Source of the DNA: Pseudomonas hefeiensis
GTDB taxonomy: Bacteria > Pseudomonadota > Gammaproteobacteria > Pseudomonadales > Pseudomonadaceae
Reading direction: 5' to 3'
NCBI RefSeq assembly: GCF_030687835.1
Contig: NZ_CP117449.1
Location: 434,001-498,000, forward strand
DNA length: 64,000 bases
Shown here: one piece after another, positions 35,068 through 44,843 of the stretch
Layout: every line of letters begins with the position of its first letter
How positions within the stretch are numbered: the first letter of the stretch is position 1
Notes under the pieces: generated by a model
Seen by the model: only the letters and a program-made list of their open reading frames with translations
Database searches by the model: none
Told to the model about the DNA's origin: nothing
Program-made: the position numbers and the translations under genes

Positions 35068-35894
35068 GCAACGCAGCCATCAGCAAGATCGAAGTCAAAA
35101 ACGTCTTCAAGATTTTCGGCAATCGGTCCAAGGAAGCCCTGGAACTGATCCGCCAGAACAAGACCAAGGACCAGGTGCTGGCCGAAACCGGTTGTGTGGT
35201 GGGCGTGAACGACCTGTCGCTGAGCATCGACACTGGCGAGATCTTCGTGATCATGGGCCTGTCCGGCTCTGGCAAGTCCACCCTGGTGCGGCACTTCAAC
35301 CGGCTGATCGACCCCACCAGCGGCGCGATCCTGGTGGACGGCGAAGACATCCTGCAGCTGGACATGGACGCCCTGCGCGAATTTCGCCGGCACAAGATCA
35401 GCATGGTGTTCCAGAGCTTCGGTTTGCTGCCCCACAAGAGCGTACTGGACAACGTCGCCTACGGCTTGAAAGTGCGCGGCGAGAGCAAGCAGGTCTGCAC
35501 TGAGCGGGCGCTGCACTGGATCAATACCGTGGGTCTCAAGGGCTACGAGAACAAATATCCGCATCAGCTTTCCGGCGGCATGCGCCAGCGTGTGGGCCTG
35601 GCCCGTGCGTTGGCGGCGGACACCGACATCATCCTGATGGACGAAGCCTTCAGCGCTCTCGATCCGCTGATCCGCGCCGAAATGCAGGACCAGTTGCTGG
35701 AGCTGCAGAAGACCCTGCACAAGACCATCGTGTTCATCACCCACGACCTCGACGAAGCCGTGCGCATCGGCAACCGCATCGCGATTCTCAAGGATGGCAA
35801 GCTGATCCAGGTCGGCACGCCCCGGGAGATCCTGCACTCGCCGGCGGATGAGTATGTTGATCGGTTTGTGCAGCGCAGGGCTGCGGTGGTTTGA
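35064..35894 (+). CDS. hutV: HutV, ABC transporter ATP-binding protein
   Basis: 276 residues. ProV/OpuAA-type ATPase with the family's N-terminal extension ([23 protein letters not shown]), Walker [13 protein letters not shown]-loop [16 protein letters not shown], signature [15 protein letters not shown], Walker [14 protein letters not shown] and the switch His in [14 protein letters not shown]. No C-terminal CBS pair follows, so the osmosensing module of ProV is missing, in line with a nutritional role. Overlaps hutW by 4 bp. Confidence 0.95.
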   Translation: MSNAAISKIEVKNVFKIFGNRSKEALELIRQNKTKDQVLAETGCVVGVNDLSLSIDTGEIFVIMGLSGSGKSTLVRHFNRLIDPTSGAILVDGEDILQLDMDALREFRRHKISMVFQSFGLLPHKSVLDNVAYGLKVRGESKQVCTERALHWINTVGLKGYENKYPHQLSGGMRQRVGLARALAADTDIILMDEAFSALDPLIRAEMQDQLLELQKTLHKTIVFITHDLDEAVRIGNRIAILKDGKLIQVGTPREILHSPADEYVDRFVQRRAAVV

Positions 35895-35907
35895 GGCCGG
35901 ATGCAGT

Positions 35908-35997
35908 TGTGGGAGCAAAGCTTGCTCGCGATACAGACACTTCGGTTCCAGTGAGAGCGCGTCGTTCTTATCGCGGGCAAGCCTTGCTCCCACAGAT
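35908..35997. repeat. REP-like pair in the hut transcript
   Basis: TGTGGGAGCAAAGCTTGCTCGCGAT and ATCGCGGGCAAGCCTTGCTCCCACAG with a spacer of about 40 nt, followed by ATAAATCCCCTCGCCAC. It lies between hutV and hutH1. The CAAAGC/CAAGGC variant differs from the GCGGGC REPs elsewhere. Confidence 0.85.
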
Positions 35998-36050
35998 AAA
36001 TCCCCTCGCCACCCATGTTATTGGCAACTTATATGTGCATGAGGCTTTAG

Positions 36051-37574
36051 ATGTCCCAGGCTGAAAAAATCGTTATCGCCGACGCTCCGTTGCGTTGGCA
36101 GGATGTGGTCGCCGTCGCACGCTGCGGCGCGCCTCTGGAGTTGTCGGCCGAGGCCTGGGCGCGGATCGACAATGCCCAGGCCATCGTCCAGCGCATCGTC
36201 GAAAGCGGCGAGCGTGCCTATGGCGTCAACACCGGCCTGGGTGCCTTGTGCAATGTCTCGCTCAAGGACGAACAGCTCAGCCAACTGTCGCGCAACACAC
36301 TGCTCAGTCATGCCTGTGGCGTCGGCGCGCCGCTGGCCGATGAACAGACCCGGGCGATTCTCTGCGCGGCCATCCTCAACTACAGCCAGGGCAAGTCCGG
36401 CATTCATCGCAGGGTCGTCGAAGCCCTGCTGGCGCTGCTCAATCGCGGGATCACGCCGCAGGTGCCATCCCAGGGGTCGGTGGGCTACCTGACCCACATG
36501 GCCCATATCAGCATCGCGTTGTTGGGCGTTGGTAATGTCAGCTATCGCGGGCAAATCGTTTCGGCGCAACAGGCCCTGGCCGCAGAGGGCTTGCAGCCGG
36601 TACAGCTGGGGGCCAAGGACGGCTTATGCCTGGTCAACGGCACGCCGTGCATGACCGGCCTCAGTTGCCTGGCCCTGGCCGATGCGACGCGGCTGCTGCA
36701 ATGGGCCGACGTGATCGGTGCCATGAGCTTCGAGGCCCAGCGTGGACAGATCGCGGCGTTCGATGCCCAGATCATCGGCCTCAAGCCGCACCCCGGCATG
36801 CAACAGGTCGGCATTAACTTGCGGGCACTGCTGGACGGCAGCGAAGTCATCGCTTCGAGCCTGGGCATTCGCACCCAGGATGCGTTGAGCATCCGCTCGA
36901 TTCCTCAGGTTCACGGTGCCGCGCGCGACCAACTGGCGCACGCCCGGCAACAGATCGAAACCGAACTCAACGCCACCACCGATAACCCGCTGTTGCTGGG
37001 CACGCCGGAGAGCTTCCGGGTCGTGTCCCAGGCCAACCCCCACGGTCAGTCGGTGGCCTTGGCGGCGGATCTGCTGGCGATTGCCATGGCCGAAATCGGC
37101 TCCATCGCCGAACGCCGGCTCGACCGCTTGATCAACCCTCACGTCAGCGGCCTGCCGGCGTTCCTGGTGGCCAACCCCGGGGTGAACTCGGGGATGATGA
37201 TCGTGCAATACGTCGCCGCGTCGCTGTGTGCGGAAAATCGCCAACTCGCCCAGCCGGCGGTGCTCGACAACTTCGTCACCTCGGGCTTGCAGGAAGATCA
37301 CCTGAGCATGGGCACCAACGCCGCCCTGAAGCTGCACCGGGCGCTGGAAAACTGCACGCAGATCCTCGCTATCGAATACCTGCTGGCCGCCCAGGCTTTT
37401 GAGTTTCTCAAGACGCAGCGGTTCGGGGCCGGCACTGACGTTGCCTGGAAACTGCTGCGCGAGCATGTGCCGGCCTACGACCAGGACCGCTGGCTGGCGC
37501 CGGACATCGCCAGCGCCGCCGCGCTGCTTAAAGATCCAGCCGTGCTGCACAACGCTTTACCGAATTTGAATTGA
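36051..37574 (+). CDS. HutH1: histidine ammonia-lyase family protein without the MIO triad
   Basis: 507 residues of the HAL/PAL/TAL family (YGVNTGLGALCNVSLKDEQLSQLSRNTLLSHACGVGAP near the N-terminus; family C-terminal half intact, including VHGAARDQLAHA, NATTDNPLLLG and GLQEDHLSMG). The segment that forms the electrophilic MIO cofactor ([15 protein letters not shown] in the neighbour HutH2) is shortened to GSVGYLTHM at residues 142-150: Ala-Ser-Gly is missing along with about three more residues. It should therefore lack normal lyase activity. The conserved frame and length argue against decay. It may have a binding or regulatory role, or a different chemistry. It is placed between hutV and hutH2 in the operon. 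Confidence 0.85.
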   Translation: MSQAEKIVIADAPLRWQDVVAVARCGAPLELSAEAWARIDNAQAIVQRIVESGERAYGVNTGLGALCNVSLKDEQLSQLSRNTLLSHACGVGAPLADEQTRAILCAAILNYSQGKSGIHRRVVEALLALLNRGITPQVPSQGSVGYLTHMAHISIALLGVGNVSYRGQIVSAQQALAAEGLQPVQLGAKDGLCLVNGTPCMTGLSCLALADATRLLQWADVIGAMSFEAQRGQIAAFDAQIIGLKPHPGMQQVGINLRALLDGSEVIASSLGIRTQDALSIRSIPQVHGAARDQLAHARQQIETELNATTDNPLLLGTPESFRVVSQANPHGQSVALAADLLAIAMAEIGSIAERRLDRLINPHVSGLPAFLVANPGVNSGMMIVQYVAASLCAENRQLAQPAVLDNFVTSGLQEDHLSMGTNAALKLHRALENCTQILAIEYLLAAQAFEFLKTQRFGAGTDVAWKLLREHVPAYDQDRWLAPDIASAAALLKDPAVLHNALPNLN

Positions 37575-37689
37575 TCAAAAAACCGCCAGCGTGCCAAGGC
37601 ATCCACCGCCCACAAGGCGAGGGTGACGGATAACGGAACATTCCGGAGCGACTGGCGGGTGAAAACAAAACTCTCAAAAGGAGCAATAC

Positions 37690-39222
37690 ATGACTGCCTT
37701 AAACCTGATTCCCGGCCAATTGAGCCTGGCTCAATTGCGTGACATCTATCAGCAACCCGTGACCCTGAGCCTCGACGCCAGCGCGTCGGCACAGATCGAA
37801 GCCAGCGTCGCCTGCGTGGAGCAGATTCTCGCCGAGAATCGCACGGCCTATGGCATCAACACCGGTTTTGGTCTGCTGGCCTCGACCCGTATCGCCAGTG
37901 AAGACCTGGAAAACCTGCAACGCTCTCTGGTGCTGTCCCATGCCGCTGGTGTGGGCGAGCCGATCAGCGATGCGCTGGTGCGGTTGGTCATGGTGCTCAA
38001 GGTCAATAGTCTGAGCCGGGGTTTTTCCGGCATCCGTCGGCAGGTGATCGATGCGCTGATTGCGCTGATCAATGCCGAGGTCTATCCGCACATTCCGTTG
38101 AAAGGCTCGGTCGGCGCTTCGGGTGATCTGGCGCCGCTGGCCCACATGTCCCTGGTGCTGTTGGGCGAAGGCAAGGCCCGTTACAAAGGTGAATGGTTGC
38201 CGGCTGTCGAAGCGCTGAAAGTGGCCGGGCTCGCACCCTTGACCCTGGCTGCAAAAGAAGGACTGGCGCTGCTCAACGGCACCCAGGTGTCCACTGCGTT
38301 TGCCCTGCGTGGCCTGTTCGAAGGCGAAGACCTGTTTGCCGGTGCCCTGGCCCTGGGCAGCTTGACGGTAGAAGCGGTGCTCGGTTCCCGTTCGCCATTC
38401 GATGCGCGTATTCACGCCGCGCGCGGCCAGAAGGGCCAGATCGATGCCGCCGCCGCTTATCGCGATCTACTGGGCGAGCGCAGCGAAGTCTCCGCTTCCC
38501 ACCAGAATTGCGACAAGGTCCAGGATCCGTATTCCCTGCGCTGCCAGCCACAAGTGATGGGTGCCTGCCTGACCCAGTTCCGCCAGGCCGCTGAGGTACT
38601 GGTGATCGAAGCCAACGCCGTGTCGGATAACCCGCTGGTATTCGCCGCCGAGGGCGATGTGATTTCCGGTGGCAACTTCCACGCCGAACCGGTGGCAATG
38701 GCCGCTGACAACATGGCCCTGGCAATCGCCGAAATTGGTTCCCTGAGTGAGCGGCGTATCTCGCTGATGATGGACAAACACATGTCGCAACTGCCGCCGT
38801 TTCTGGTGGCCAATGGCGGGGTGAACTCGGGCTTTATGATCGCCCAGGTCACGGCCGCCGCCCTGGCCAGTGAAAACAAGGCGTTGTCCCATCCCCATTC
38901 GGTGGACAGCCTGCCGACTTCGGCCAACCAGGAAGACCATGTGTCCATGGCCCCCGCCGCCGGTAAGCGGCTGTGGGAAATGGCCGAGAACACCCGTGGG
39001 ATTTTGGCGGTGGAGTGGCTCGCTGCCTGTCAGGGATTGGACCTGCGAGGTGGCTTGAAGACTTCCGCTAAGCTGGAGCAGGCCCGCGCGCTCTTGCGCG
39101 CAGAAGTGCCGTTCTATGAGAAGGACCGGTTCTTCGCGCCTGACATCAATGCGGCGAGCGAGTTGTTGGCCAGTCGTTGCCTGAATGAACTGGTCACGGC
39201 GCAGTTGTTGCCGAGCCTGTAA
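37690..39222 (+). CDS. hutH: histidine ammonia-lyase (HutH2)
   Basis: 510 residues. Cytosolic tetramer that removes ammonia from L-histidine to give trans-urocanate, the first step and the step that produces the inducer. The MIO-forming triad Ala143-Ser144-Gly145 is intact in [15 protein letters not shown], and the catalytic [12 protein letters not shown] (Tyr) and QEDHVSM blocks are present. ATG 37690 follows a good ribosome site (AAAAGGAG). It is the only enzyme of the pair expected to be active as a histidase. Confidence 0.97.
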   Translation: MTALNLIPGQLSLAQLRDIYQQPVTLSLDASASAQIEASVACVEQILAENRTAYGINTGFGLLASTRIASEDLENLQRSLVLSHAAGVGEPISDALVRLVMVLKVNSLSRGFSGIRRQVIDALIALINAEVYPHIPLKGSVGASGDLAPLAHMSLVLLGEGKARYKGEWLPAVEALKVAGLAPLTLAAKEGLALLNGTQVSTAFALRGLFEGEDLFAGALALGSLTVEAVLGSRSPFDARIHAARGQKGQIDAAAAYRDLLGERSEVSASHQNCDKVQDPYSLRCQPQVMGACLTQFRQAAEVLVIEANAVSDNPLVFAAEGDVISGGNFHAEPVAMAADNMALAIAEIGSLSERRISLMMDKHMSQLPPFLVANGGVNSGFMIAQVTAAALASENKALSHPHSVDSLPTSANQEDHVSMAPAAGKRLWEMAENTRGILAVEWLAACQGLDLRGGLKTSAKLEQARALLRAEVPFYEKDRFFAPDINAASELLASRCLNELVTAQLLPSL

Positions 39223-39270
39223 GGACCTTGTCGCGAGCAGGTACAGATGATGTTTGATCAGCTTCGATAC

Positions 39271-39403
39271 CTGTGGGAGCGGGCTTGCTCGCGAAGCGGT
39301 GGGTCAGCTTGTATCAATGTCGAATGTGCCGCCGTCTTCGCGAGCAAGCCCGCTCTCACAGGTTCCGCGCAGTCCTTGTGGGGGCGAGCCTGCTCGCGAT
39401 TCG
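39271..39403. repeat. REP cluster between hutH2 and hutI
   Basis: A forward REP (GTGGGAGCGGGCTTGCTCGCGAAG), an inverted REP (CTTCGCGAGCAAGCCCGCTC, ending TCACAG rather than CCACAG) and a third, GGGGGCGAGCCTGCTCGCGATT. A remnant GTCGCGAGCAGG also occurs at 39228. It fills the 207-bp gap. No gene for an APC-type histidine permease is present here. Confidence 0.88.
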
Positions 39404-39429
39404 ATCTTCAATAATTCGAGGAAACCGGG

Positions 39430-40632
39430 ATGAAAACCCTCTGGCAAAACTGCCACGCCGCCACCATGGCCCAGGGCGTCTACTCGATCATCGAAGACGC
39501 CGCCATCGTCACCCACGGTGAGCACATCCAGTGGATTGGCCCGCGCGCCGAGCTGCCGGCCGGTGACTACCCGGCCGTCAATGACCTCAAGGGCGCCTGG
39601 GTCACTCCGGGGCTGATCGACTGCCACACCCACGCGGTGTTCGGCGGCAACCGCAGCGGTGAATTCGAACAGCGCCTGCAGGGCGTCAGCTATGCCGAGA
39701 TCGCAGCCGCCGGCGGGGGCATCGCCAGCACCGTGCGCGCTACCCGGGCCGCCAGTGAAGATGAACTGTTCAGCAGCGCCGCCAAACGCCTGAAAAGCCT
39801 GATGCGCGATGGCGTGACCACGGTGGAAATCAAGTCCGGCTACGGTCTTGACCTGGCCAGCGAACGCAAGATCCTGCGGGTCATCCGTCGTCTCGCTGAA
39901 CAGCTGCCGGTCAGCGTGCGCAGCACGTGCCTGGCGGCCCACGCCTTGCCGCCGGAATACGCTGATCGGGCCGATGACTACATCGAGCACATCTGCACCG
40001 AGATGCTCCCGGCGCTGGCCGCCGAAGGGCTGGTGGATGCGGTGGATGCATTTTGCGAGTACCTGGCATTTTCCCCGGCGCAGGTCGAGCGGGTGTTTAT
40101 CACTGCCCAACAACTGGGCCTGCCAGTAAAACTGCACGCCGAACAATTGTCGTCGCTGCACGGTTCAAGCCTGGCGGCCCGTTATCAGGCGCTGTCGGCC
40201 GATCATCTGGAGTTCATGACCGAGGACGACGCCAGGGCCATGGCCGAATCCGGCACGGTGGCGGTGCTGCTGCCGGGGGCATTTTATTTCCTGCGCGAAA
40301 CCCAGCTGCCGCCCATGGACGCCCTGCGCAAGCACGGCGTGAAGATCGCCGTGGCCAGCGACCTCAACCCCGGCACCTCGCCGGCGCTGTCGTTACGCTT
40401 GATGTTGAACATGGCCTGCACCTGCTTTCGCATGACCCCTGAAGAAGCCCTGGCCGGGGCGACGATTCATGCGGCCAGAGCCCTGGGCATGGCCGCTACC
40501 CACGGTTCGCTGGAGGCCGGAAAAGTGGCGGATTTTGTCGCCTGGCAGATCGACCGCCCGGCCGACCTGTCGTACTGGCTCGGTGGCGATCTGGAAAAAC
40601 GCGTCGTGCGTCACGGCGTCGAAATCGATTAA
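39430..40632 (+). CDS. hutI: imidazolonepropionase
   Basis: 400 residues. Amidohydrolase that opens imidazolone-5-propionate to N-formimino-L-glutamate. The metal site [22 protein letters not shown], the substrate loop [24 protein letters not shown], the metal His in [15 protein letters not shown] and the final metal Asp in [14 protein letters not shown] are all visible. ATG 39430 is preceded by TCGAGGAAACC. It is followed by hutG 11 bp later. Confidence 0.97.
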   Translation: MKTLWQNCHAATMAQGVYSIIEDAAIVTHGEHIQWIGPRAELPAGDYPAVNDLKGAWVTPGLIDCHTHAVFGGNRSGEFEQRLQGVSYAEIAAAGGGIASTVRATRAASEDELFSSAAKRLKSLMRDGVTTVEIKSGYGLDLASERKILRVIRRLAEQLPVSVRSTCLAAHALPPEYADRADDYIEHICTEMLPALAAEGLVDAVDAFCEYLAFSPAQVERVFITAQQLGLPVKLHAEQLSSLHGSSLAARYQALSADHLEFMTEDDARAMAESGTVAVLLPGAFYFLRETQLPPMDALRKHGVKIAVASDLNPGTSPALSLRLMLNMACTCFRMTPEEALAGATIHAARALGMAATHGSLEAGKVADFVAWQIDRPADLSYWLGGDLEKRVVRHGVEID

Positions 40633-40643
40633 GGAGAACGGTT

Positions 40644-41447
40644 GTGGAGAAGGTCCTGAATTTCAAGCAAGGGCGCGTGCCGCTGTTGATCAGCATGCCT
40701 CACGGCGGCCTGCGCCTGACGCCGGCGGTGCAGGCCGGTTTGATCCCCGAGGCGCAAAGCCTGCCGGACACCGACTGGCATATTCCTAAACTCTACGAAT
40801 TCGCCGCCGAACTGGGGGCCAGTACCCTGGCCGCTGAATATTCACGGTTCGTGATTGATCTGAACCGCCCCGACGATGACAAGCCGATGTACGTCGGCGC
40901 CACCACCGGTTTGTATCCTTCGATCCTGTTCGATGGCATACCGTTGTTTCGCCAGGGGCTGGAGCCGTCCACCGCGGAGCGGGCAACTTATCTGCAGCAG
41001 ATCTGGGTGCCTTACCACCAGGCCCTGCGGCAGGAGCTGGCGCGGCTCAAGGCCGAATTCGGCTATGCCTTGCTGTTCGACGCCCACTCGATCCGTTCGG
41101 TGATCCCACACCTGTTCGATGGCAAGTTGCCGGACTTCAACCTGGGCACTTTCAACGGCGCCAGTTGCGACCCTGCATTGGCCCACCAGCTCGAAGCCAT
41201 CTGCGCTCGCCACGGCGAGTTCACCCATGTGCTCAATGGGCGCTTCAAGGGCGGACACATCACGCGGCACTACGGCAACCCGGCCGAGGATATCCACGCG
41301 GTGCAACTGGAACTGTGCCAGAGCACCTACATGGAAGAGTTCGAGCCGTTCAACTACCGTGCGGATCTGGCGGAACCGACCCAGGTGGTGCTCAGGGAGT
41401 TGCTGGAAGGCTTGCTGGCGTGGGGGCAGCAGACCTACAAGAAATAA
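40644..41447 (+). CDS. hutG: N-formylglutamate deformylase
   Basis: 267 residues with a GTG start at 40644 behind AAGGAG (40631-40636). It hydrolyses N-formylglutamate (the HutF product) to glutamate and formate. Family blocks are PLLISMPHGGLRLTP at the N-terminus, FDAHSIRSVIPHLFDGKLPDFNLGTFNGASC and NGRFKGGHITRHYGNPAEDIHAVQLELCQSTYME. Last gene of the hut transcript. Confidence 0.96.
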   Translation: MEKVLNFKQGRVPLLISMPHGGLRLTPAVQAGLIPEAQSLPDTDWHIPKLYEFAAELGASTLAAEYSRFVIDLNRPDDDKPMYVGATTGLYPSILFDGIPLFRQGLEPSTAERATYLQQIWVPYHQALRQELARLKAEFGYALLFDAHSIRSVIPHLFDGKLPDFNLGTFNGASCDPALAHQLEAICARHGEFTHVLNGRFKGGHITRHYGNPAEDIHAVQLELCQSTYMEEFEPFNYRADLAEPTQVVLRELLEGLLAWGQQTYKK

Positions 41448-41459
41448 TGCCTGTTAGGG

Positions 41460-41551
41460 GGCTGTGGGAACAAGGCTTGCCCGCGATGAAGTTAATGCAG
41501 TCTCTGGGAGTCGAGGTGCCTGCATCGCGGGCAAGCCTTGCTCCCACAGAT
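41460..41551. repeat. REP-like pair after hutG
   Basis: TGTGGGAACAAGGCTTGCCCGCGATG and CATCGCGGGCAAGCCTTGCTCCCACAG with a 35-40 nt spacer. It is the likely 3' boundary of the hut transcript. The rest of the 258-bp gap contains only a short stretch upstream of the next gene. Confidence 0.88.
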
Positions 41552-41705
41552 AGATGTGTCCTTGAGCCTCGCAGGGGAACTGTCGCCACCGTGCAAAACC
41601 GGGTCGCCACAGTTCACCTTTCTCCCCTCGGCGCTGCGTAATGTTCCAGGCACGGTGCAGCAAGACACCGGCCTACAATAATCGCTGCCACACGAGACCT
41701 TCCCG

Positions 41706-42653
41706 ATGAAAAGACTGTTCAAACGCTGGCTGTCGATCTTCTGCGGTAGCGCAATACTCAGCACCGGGGTGATGGCCGCGGAGCCTGCGTCCTGCCAGAC
41801 CGTACGCATGGGCGTGGTCAACTGGACCGACGTGATCGCCACCAGTGGCATGGCTGACGTGTTGCTCACGGGCCTGGGCTATGAAAGCAAACAGACCAGC
41901 GCCGTGCAGCAGATCATCTTCGCCGGCATCCGTGACAAGCGCCTCGATATTTTCCTGGGCTACTGGAAACCGGCGATGGACAACAACATCGCGCCGTTCC
42001 TGGCGGCCAACCAGGTGAGGGTCCTGGATCAGCCGAGCCTGGCCGATGCCCAGGCCACGCTGGCGGTGCCGGACTATGTGGCCGCAGCCGGCCTCAAGAC
42101 GTTCACTGACATCGCCCGATTCAAGGACCAGCTTGGCGGCAAAATCTACGGCATCGAGCCGGGCAGCGGCGCCAACACCACCATCAAGACCATGATTGAA
42201 ACCAATCACTTCGGTCTGAAGGACTTCAAGCTGATCGAGTCCGGTGAGGCCGGGATGCTGGCGGCGGTGCAGCGCGCAGTGAACCGCAAGGAGTTCGTGG
42301 TGTTCGTCGGTTGGACCCCGCACCCGATGAACATCAATATGAACATCACCTACCTGACGGGCAGCGAAGATGTCTACGGTCCGAACGAAGGCGCCGCAAC
42401 CGTCTCCACCGTGACCGCGCCGGATTACGCCCAGCGCTGCCCGAATGTGAGCCGGCTGCTGGATAACCTGACGTTTACCGCGGCCCAGGAAAGTCAGTTG
42501 ATGGTGCCGATCATGGCGCGCCAGACACCCCAGGACGTCGCCCGGCAATGGCTGCGCGATCATCCCGAGGATTTGCAGAAATGGCTGGCCGGAGTCACCA
42601 GTTTCGACGGCAAGGATGGCGTGGCGGCAGTGCAGGCCAGTCTCAAAAATTGA
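41706..42653 (+). CDS. orphan quaternary-amine (choline/betaine-type) ABC substrate-binding protein
   Basis: 315 residues with a signal peptide (SIFCGSAILSTGVMAAE). The OpuAC/ChoX-type fold is indicated by VRMGVVNWTDVIATSGMADVLLTGLGYESKQ, DIFLGYWKPAMDNNI (the Trp expected in a cation-binding aromatic cage), YGIEPGSGANTTIKTM and EFVVFVGWTPHPMNINMNITYL. No permease or ATPase is adjacent, so it is an orphan that probably docks with a distant transporter such as Cbc or the nearby HutWV. I would not assign BetX or ChoX by name without a search. Confidence 0.8.
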   Translation: MKRLFKRWLSIFCGSAILSTGVMAAEPASCQTVRMGVVNWTDVIATSGMADVLLTGLGYESKQTSAVQQIIFAGIRDKRLDIFLGYWKPAMDNNIAPFLAANQVRVLDQPSLADAQATLAVPDYVAAAGLKTFTDIARFKDQLGGKIYGIEPGSGANTTIKTMIETNHFGLKDFKLIESGEAGMLAAVQRAVNRKEFVVFVGWTPHPMNINMNITYLTGSEDVYGPNEGAATVSTVTAPDYAQRCPNVSRLLDNLTFTAAQESQLMVPIMARQTPQDVARQWLRDHPEDLQKWLAGVTSFDGKDGVAAVQASLKN

Positions 42654-42662
42654 CCTGCCTAG

Positions 42663-42737
42663 CTGTGGCGGGGTGATCTATCTGTGGCGGGATGATTTAT
42701 CTGTGGCGGGATGATTTATCTGGGTGGAGTGATTTAT
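42663..42737. repeat. four tandem copies of a 19-bp unit
   Basis: CTGTGGCGGGRTGATYTAT repeats three times at 19-bp spacing (42663, 42682, 42701) and once at 18 bp (42720, CTGGGTGGAGTGATTTAT), then leads into a REP whose edge CTGTGGGAGC resembles the unit's start. Probably slippage products of a REP border. Non-coding. Confidence 0.85.
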
Positions 42738-42833
42738 CTGTGGGAGCAAGGCTTGCCCGCGATAGCAATGTGTCAGTCGACATCACTATTGGATGCGCCA
42801 CCGCCATCGCGGGCAAGCCTTGCTCCCACATTT
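42738..42833. repeat. REP-like pair
   Basis: CTGTGGGAGCAAGGCTTGCCCGCG and CGCGGGCAAGCCTTGCTCCCAC with a 45-nt spacer, upstream of the esterase gene. Confidence 0.88.
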
Positions 42834-42851
42834 TAATAGCTGGTGTTCTTC

Positions 42852-43766
42852 ATGGCCTCATATCCACTCTCTGAACAGATGTCCGCCTTCATCGACAAAA
42901 CCCTGAGCTTCAACAGCCCGGACGACAGCCTCGCCGGTTTGCGCCAGGCCTACAGCCAAATGTGCCGGGCGTTCACCCCGGCATGCCCGCCGACGCTGGT
43001 CATCGAGGATCTGGAGCTGGCCGGCGTGGCCGTACGGGCCTATCACCCGCGGCGTGCCGCGCCGCTCGCAGGCTGGCCGTGCTTGCTCTATCTGCACGGT
43101 GGCGGTTGGGTGGTGGGCGATCTGGACTCCCACGACTTCATCTGCATGGAGCTGGCCGCGACCCTCGGCGCGTTGGTGCTGGCGGTGGATTATCGGCTGG
43201 CCCCGGAGCATCCATTTCCGGCGGGTTTGGACGATTGTCTCGCGGTGTGGCGCCATTTGGCGGATGTCCCCTTTGCCATCGACCCGCGTCGCCGGCTGGT
43301 GGCCGGCGACAGTGCCGGTGGTAATCTTGCCGCCGCGTTATGCCTGGCCTTGCGTGATGCCGGGCAAGCGCTGCCACGGGTGCAGGTGCTGATTTACCCC
43401 GCGCTCGGTGGCTCCGCGCACCTGCCTTCACGCCACGAATGTGCCGACGCGCCGCTGCTGAGCAGCAGCGACCTGGATGGGTACAGCGCGCTCTACCTGC
43501 GCGGCATGCAACCATCCTGCTACGCCATGCCGTTGCTCGCCGATGACCTGAGCGGCCTGCCGCCAGCGCTGGTCGTCGTGGCGCAATGGGACCCGTTGCG
43601 CGATGACGGCGTCCTTTATAGCGAGCGGTTGAACATCGCCGGGGTGAGCGCTTCCTTGTATGTCGGCGAAGGCCTGATCCATGGCTGCCTGCGGGGCCGA
43701 GGCCTGGTGCCGGAGGTCGATCAGATGTATCGCACACTGCTGGCTTATCTGGCTGACACGCTTTGA
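42852..43766 (+). CDS. alpha/beta hydrolase (HSL-type esterase)
   Basis: 304 residues from ATG 42852; a GTG three codons earlier is an alternative, and neither has a clear ribosome site. Hormone-sensitive-lipase family: oxyanion motif LYLHGGGWVVGDLDSHD, nucleophile elbow VAGDSAGGNLAAALC (Ser), acid Asp in VVAQWDPLRDDG and His in LIHGCLRG. Cytosolic carboxylesterase of unknown substrate. It stands between a REP and pip and has no obvious operon partner. Confidence 0.9.
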   Translation: MASYPLSEQMSAFIDKTLSFNSPDDSLAGLRQAYSQMCRAFTPACPPTLVIEDLELAGVAVRAYHPRRAAPLAGWPCLLYLHGGGWVVGDLDSHDFICMELAATLGALVLAVDYRLAPEHPFPAGLDDCLAVWRHLADVPFAIDPRRRLVAGDSAGGNLAAALCLALRDAGQALPRVQVLIYPALGGSAHLPSRHECADAPLLSSSDLDGYSALYLRGMQPSCYAMPLLADDLSGLPPALVVVAQWDPLRDDGVLYSERLNIAGVSASLYVGEGLIHGCLRGRGLVPEVDQMYRTLLAYLADTL

Positions 43767-43871
43767 CTGCGTAGCGGACATGCTCATTCGGGTAATTCGG
43801 GTTTATGATGCCGGACGGCAGATTAAATAGAAGTCCCCCCAGGGATGACTCGACCCCTTACGGAGCGCGCA

Positions 43872-44843
43872 ATGCAGACTTTGTACCCGCAGATCAAACC
43901 TCATGCCCGGCACGATCTGGCTGTCGATGACACCCACACGCTCTATGTCGATGAAAGCGGTTCCCCGGAAGGGCTGCCTGTGGTGTTCATTCACGGCGGC
44001 CCGGGTGCCGGTTGCGATGCCCAGAGTCGCCGCTATTTCGATCCGAACCTGTATCGCATCGTCACCTTCGATCAGCGCGGCTGTGGTCGTTCCACTCCTC
44101 ATGCCAGCCTTGAAAACAACACCACCTGGGATCTGGTCGAAGACCTGGAGCGCATCCGCAAACATCTGGGCATCGAAAAATGGGTGCTGTTTGGCGGTTC
44201 CTGGGGCTCGACCCTGGCCTTGGCTTACGCCCAGACCCATCCCGAGCGGGTACACGGCCTGATTCTGCGTGGGATCTTTCTCTGCCGTCCGCAGGAAATC
44301 GAGTGGTTCTACCAAGCCGGGGCCAGTCGCCTGTTCCCCGATTACTGGCAGGATTACATCGCGCCGATCCCCCTCGACGAACGCGACGACCTGCTCGGTG
44401 CCTTCCACAAACGCCTGACGGGCAATGACCAGATCGCCCAGATGCACGCGGCCAAGGCCTGGTCGGCCTGGGAGGGCCGCACCGCAACCCTGCGCCCGAA
44501 CCCGCTGGTGGTCGATCGCTTCTCCGAGCCACAGCGTGCGTTGTCGATTGCCCGGATCGAGTGCCATTACTTCACCAACAATGCTTTTCTCGAACCCAAC
44601 CAGTTGATCCGTGACATGGGCAAGATCGCCCATTTGCCGGGCGTCATCGTGCACGGCCGCTACGACGTGATCTGCCCGCTGGACAATGCCTGGGAACTGC
44701 ATCAGAACTGGCCCAACAGTGAGTTGCAGGTGATCCGCGACGCCGGTCACGCCGCTTCGGAGCCGGGCATCACCGACGCGCTGGTGCGCGCCGCCGCACA
44801 AATGGCCAGGCGCCTGCTCGATCTGCCGCCCGAAGAAGCATGA
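43872..44843 (+). CDS. pip: prolyl aminopeptidase
   Basis: 323 residues from ATG 43872 ([20 protein letters not shown], family N-terminus); the frame also opens nine codons earlier. S33 peptidase that removes N-terminal proline. It has the [20 protein letters not shown] oxyanion loop, [13 protein letters not shown], nucleophile elbow [20 protein letters not shown], and the C-terminal Asp and His ([24 protein letters not shown]). It overlaps dtd by 4 bp. Confidence 0.96.
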   Translation: MQTLYPQIKPHARHDLAVDDTHTLYVDESGSPEGLPVVFIHGGPGAGCDAQSRRYFDPNLYRIVTFDQRGCGRSTPHASLENNTTWDLVEDLERIRKHLGIEKWVLFGGSWGSTLALAYAQTHPERVHGLILRGIFLCRPQEIEWFYQAGASRLFPDYWQDYIAPIPLDERDDLLGAFHKRLTGNDQIAQMHAAKAWSAWEGRTATLRPNPLVVDRFSEPQRALSIARIECHYFTNNAFLEPNQLIRDMGKIAHLPGVIVHGRYDVICPLDNAWELHQNWPNSELQVIRDAGHAASEPGITDALVRAAAQMARRLLDLPPEEA

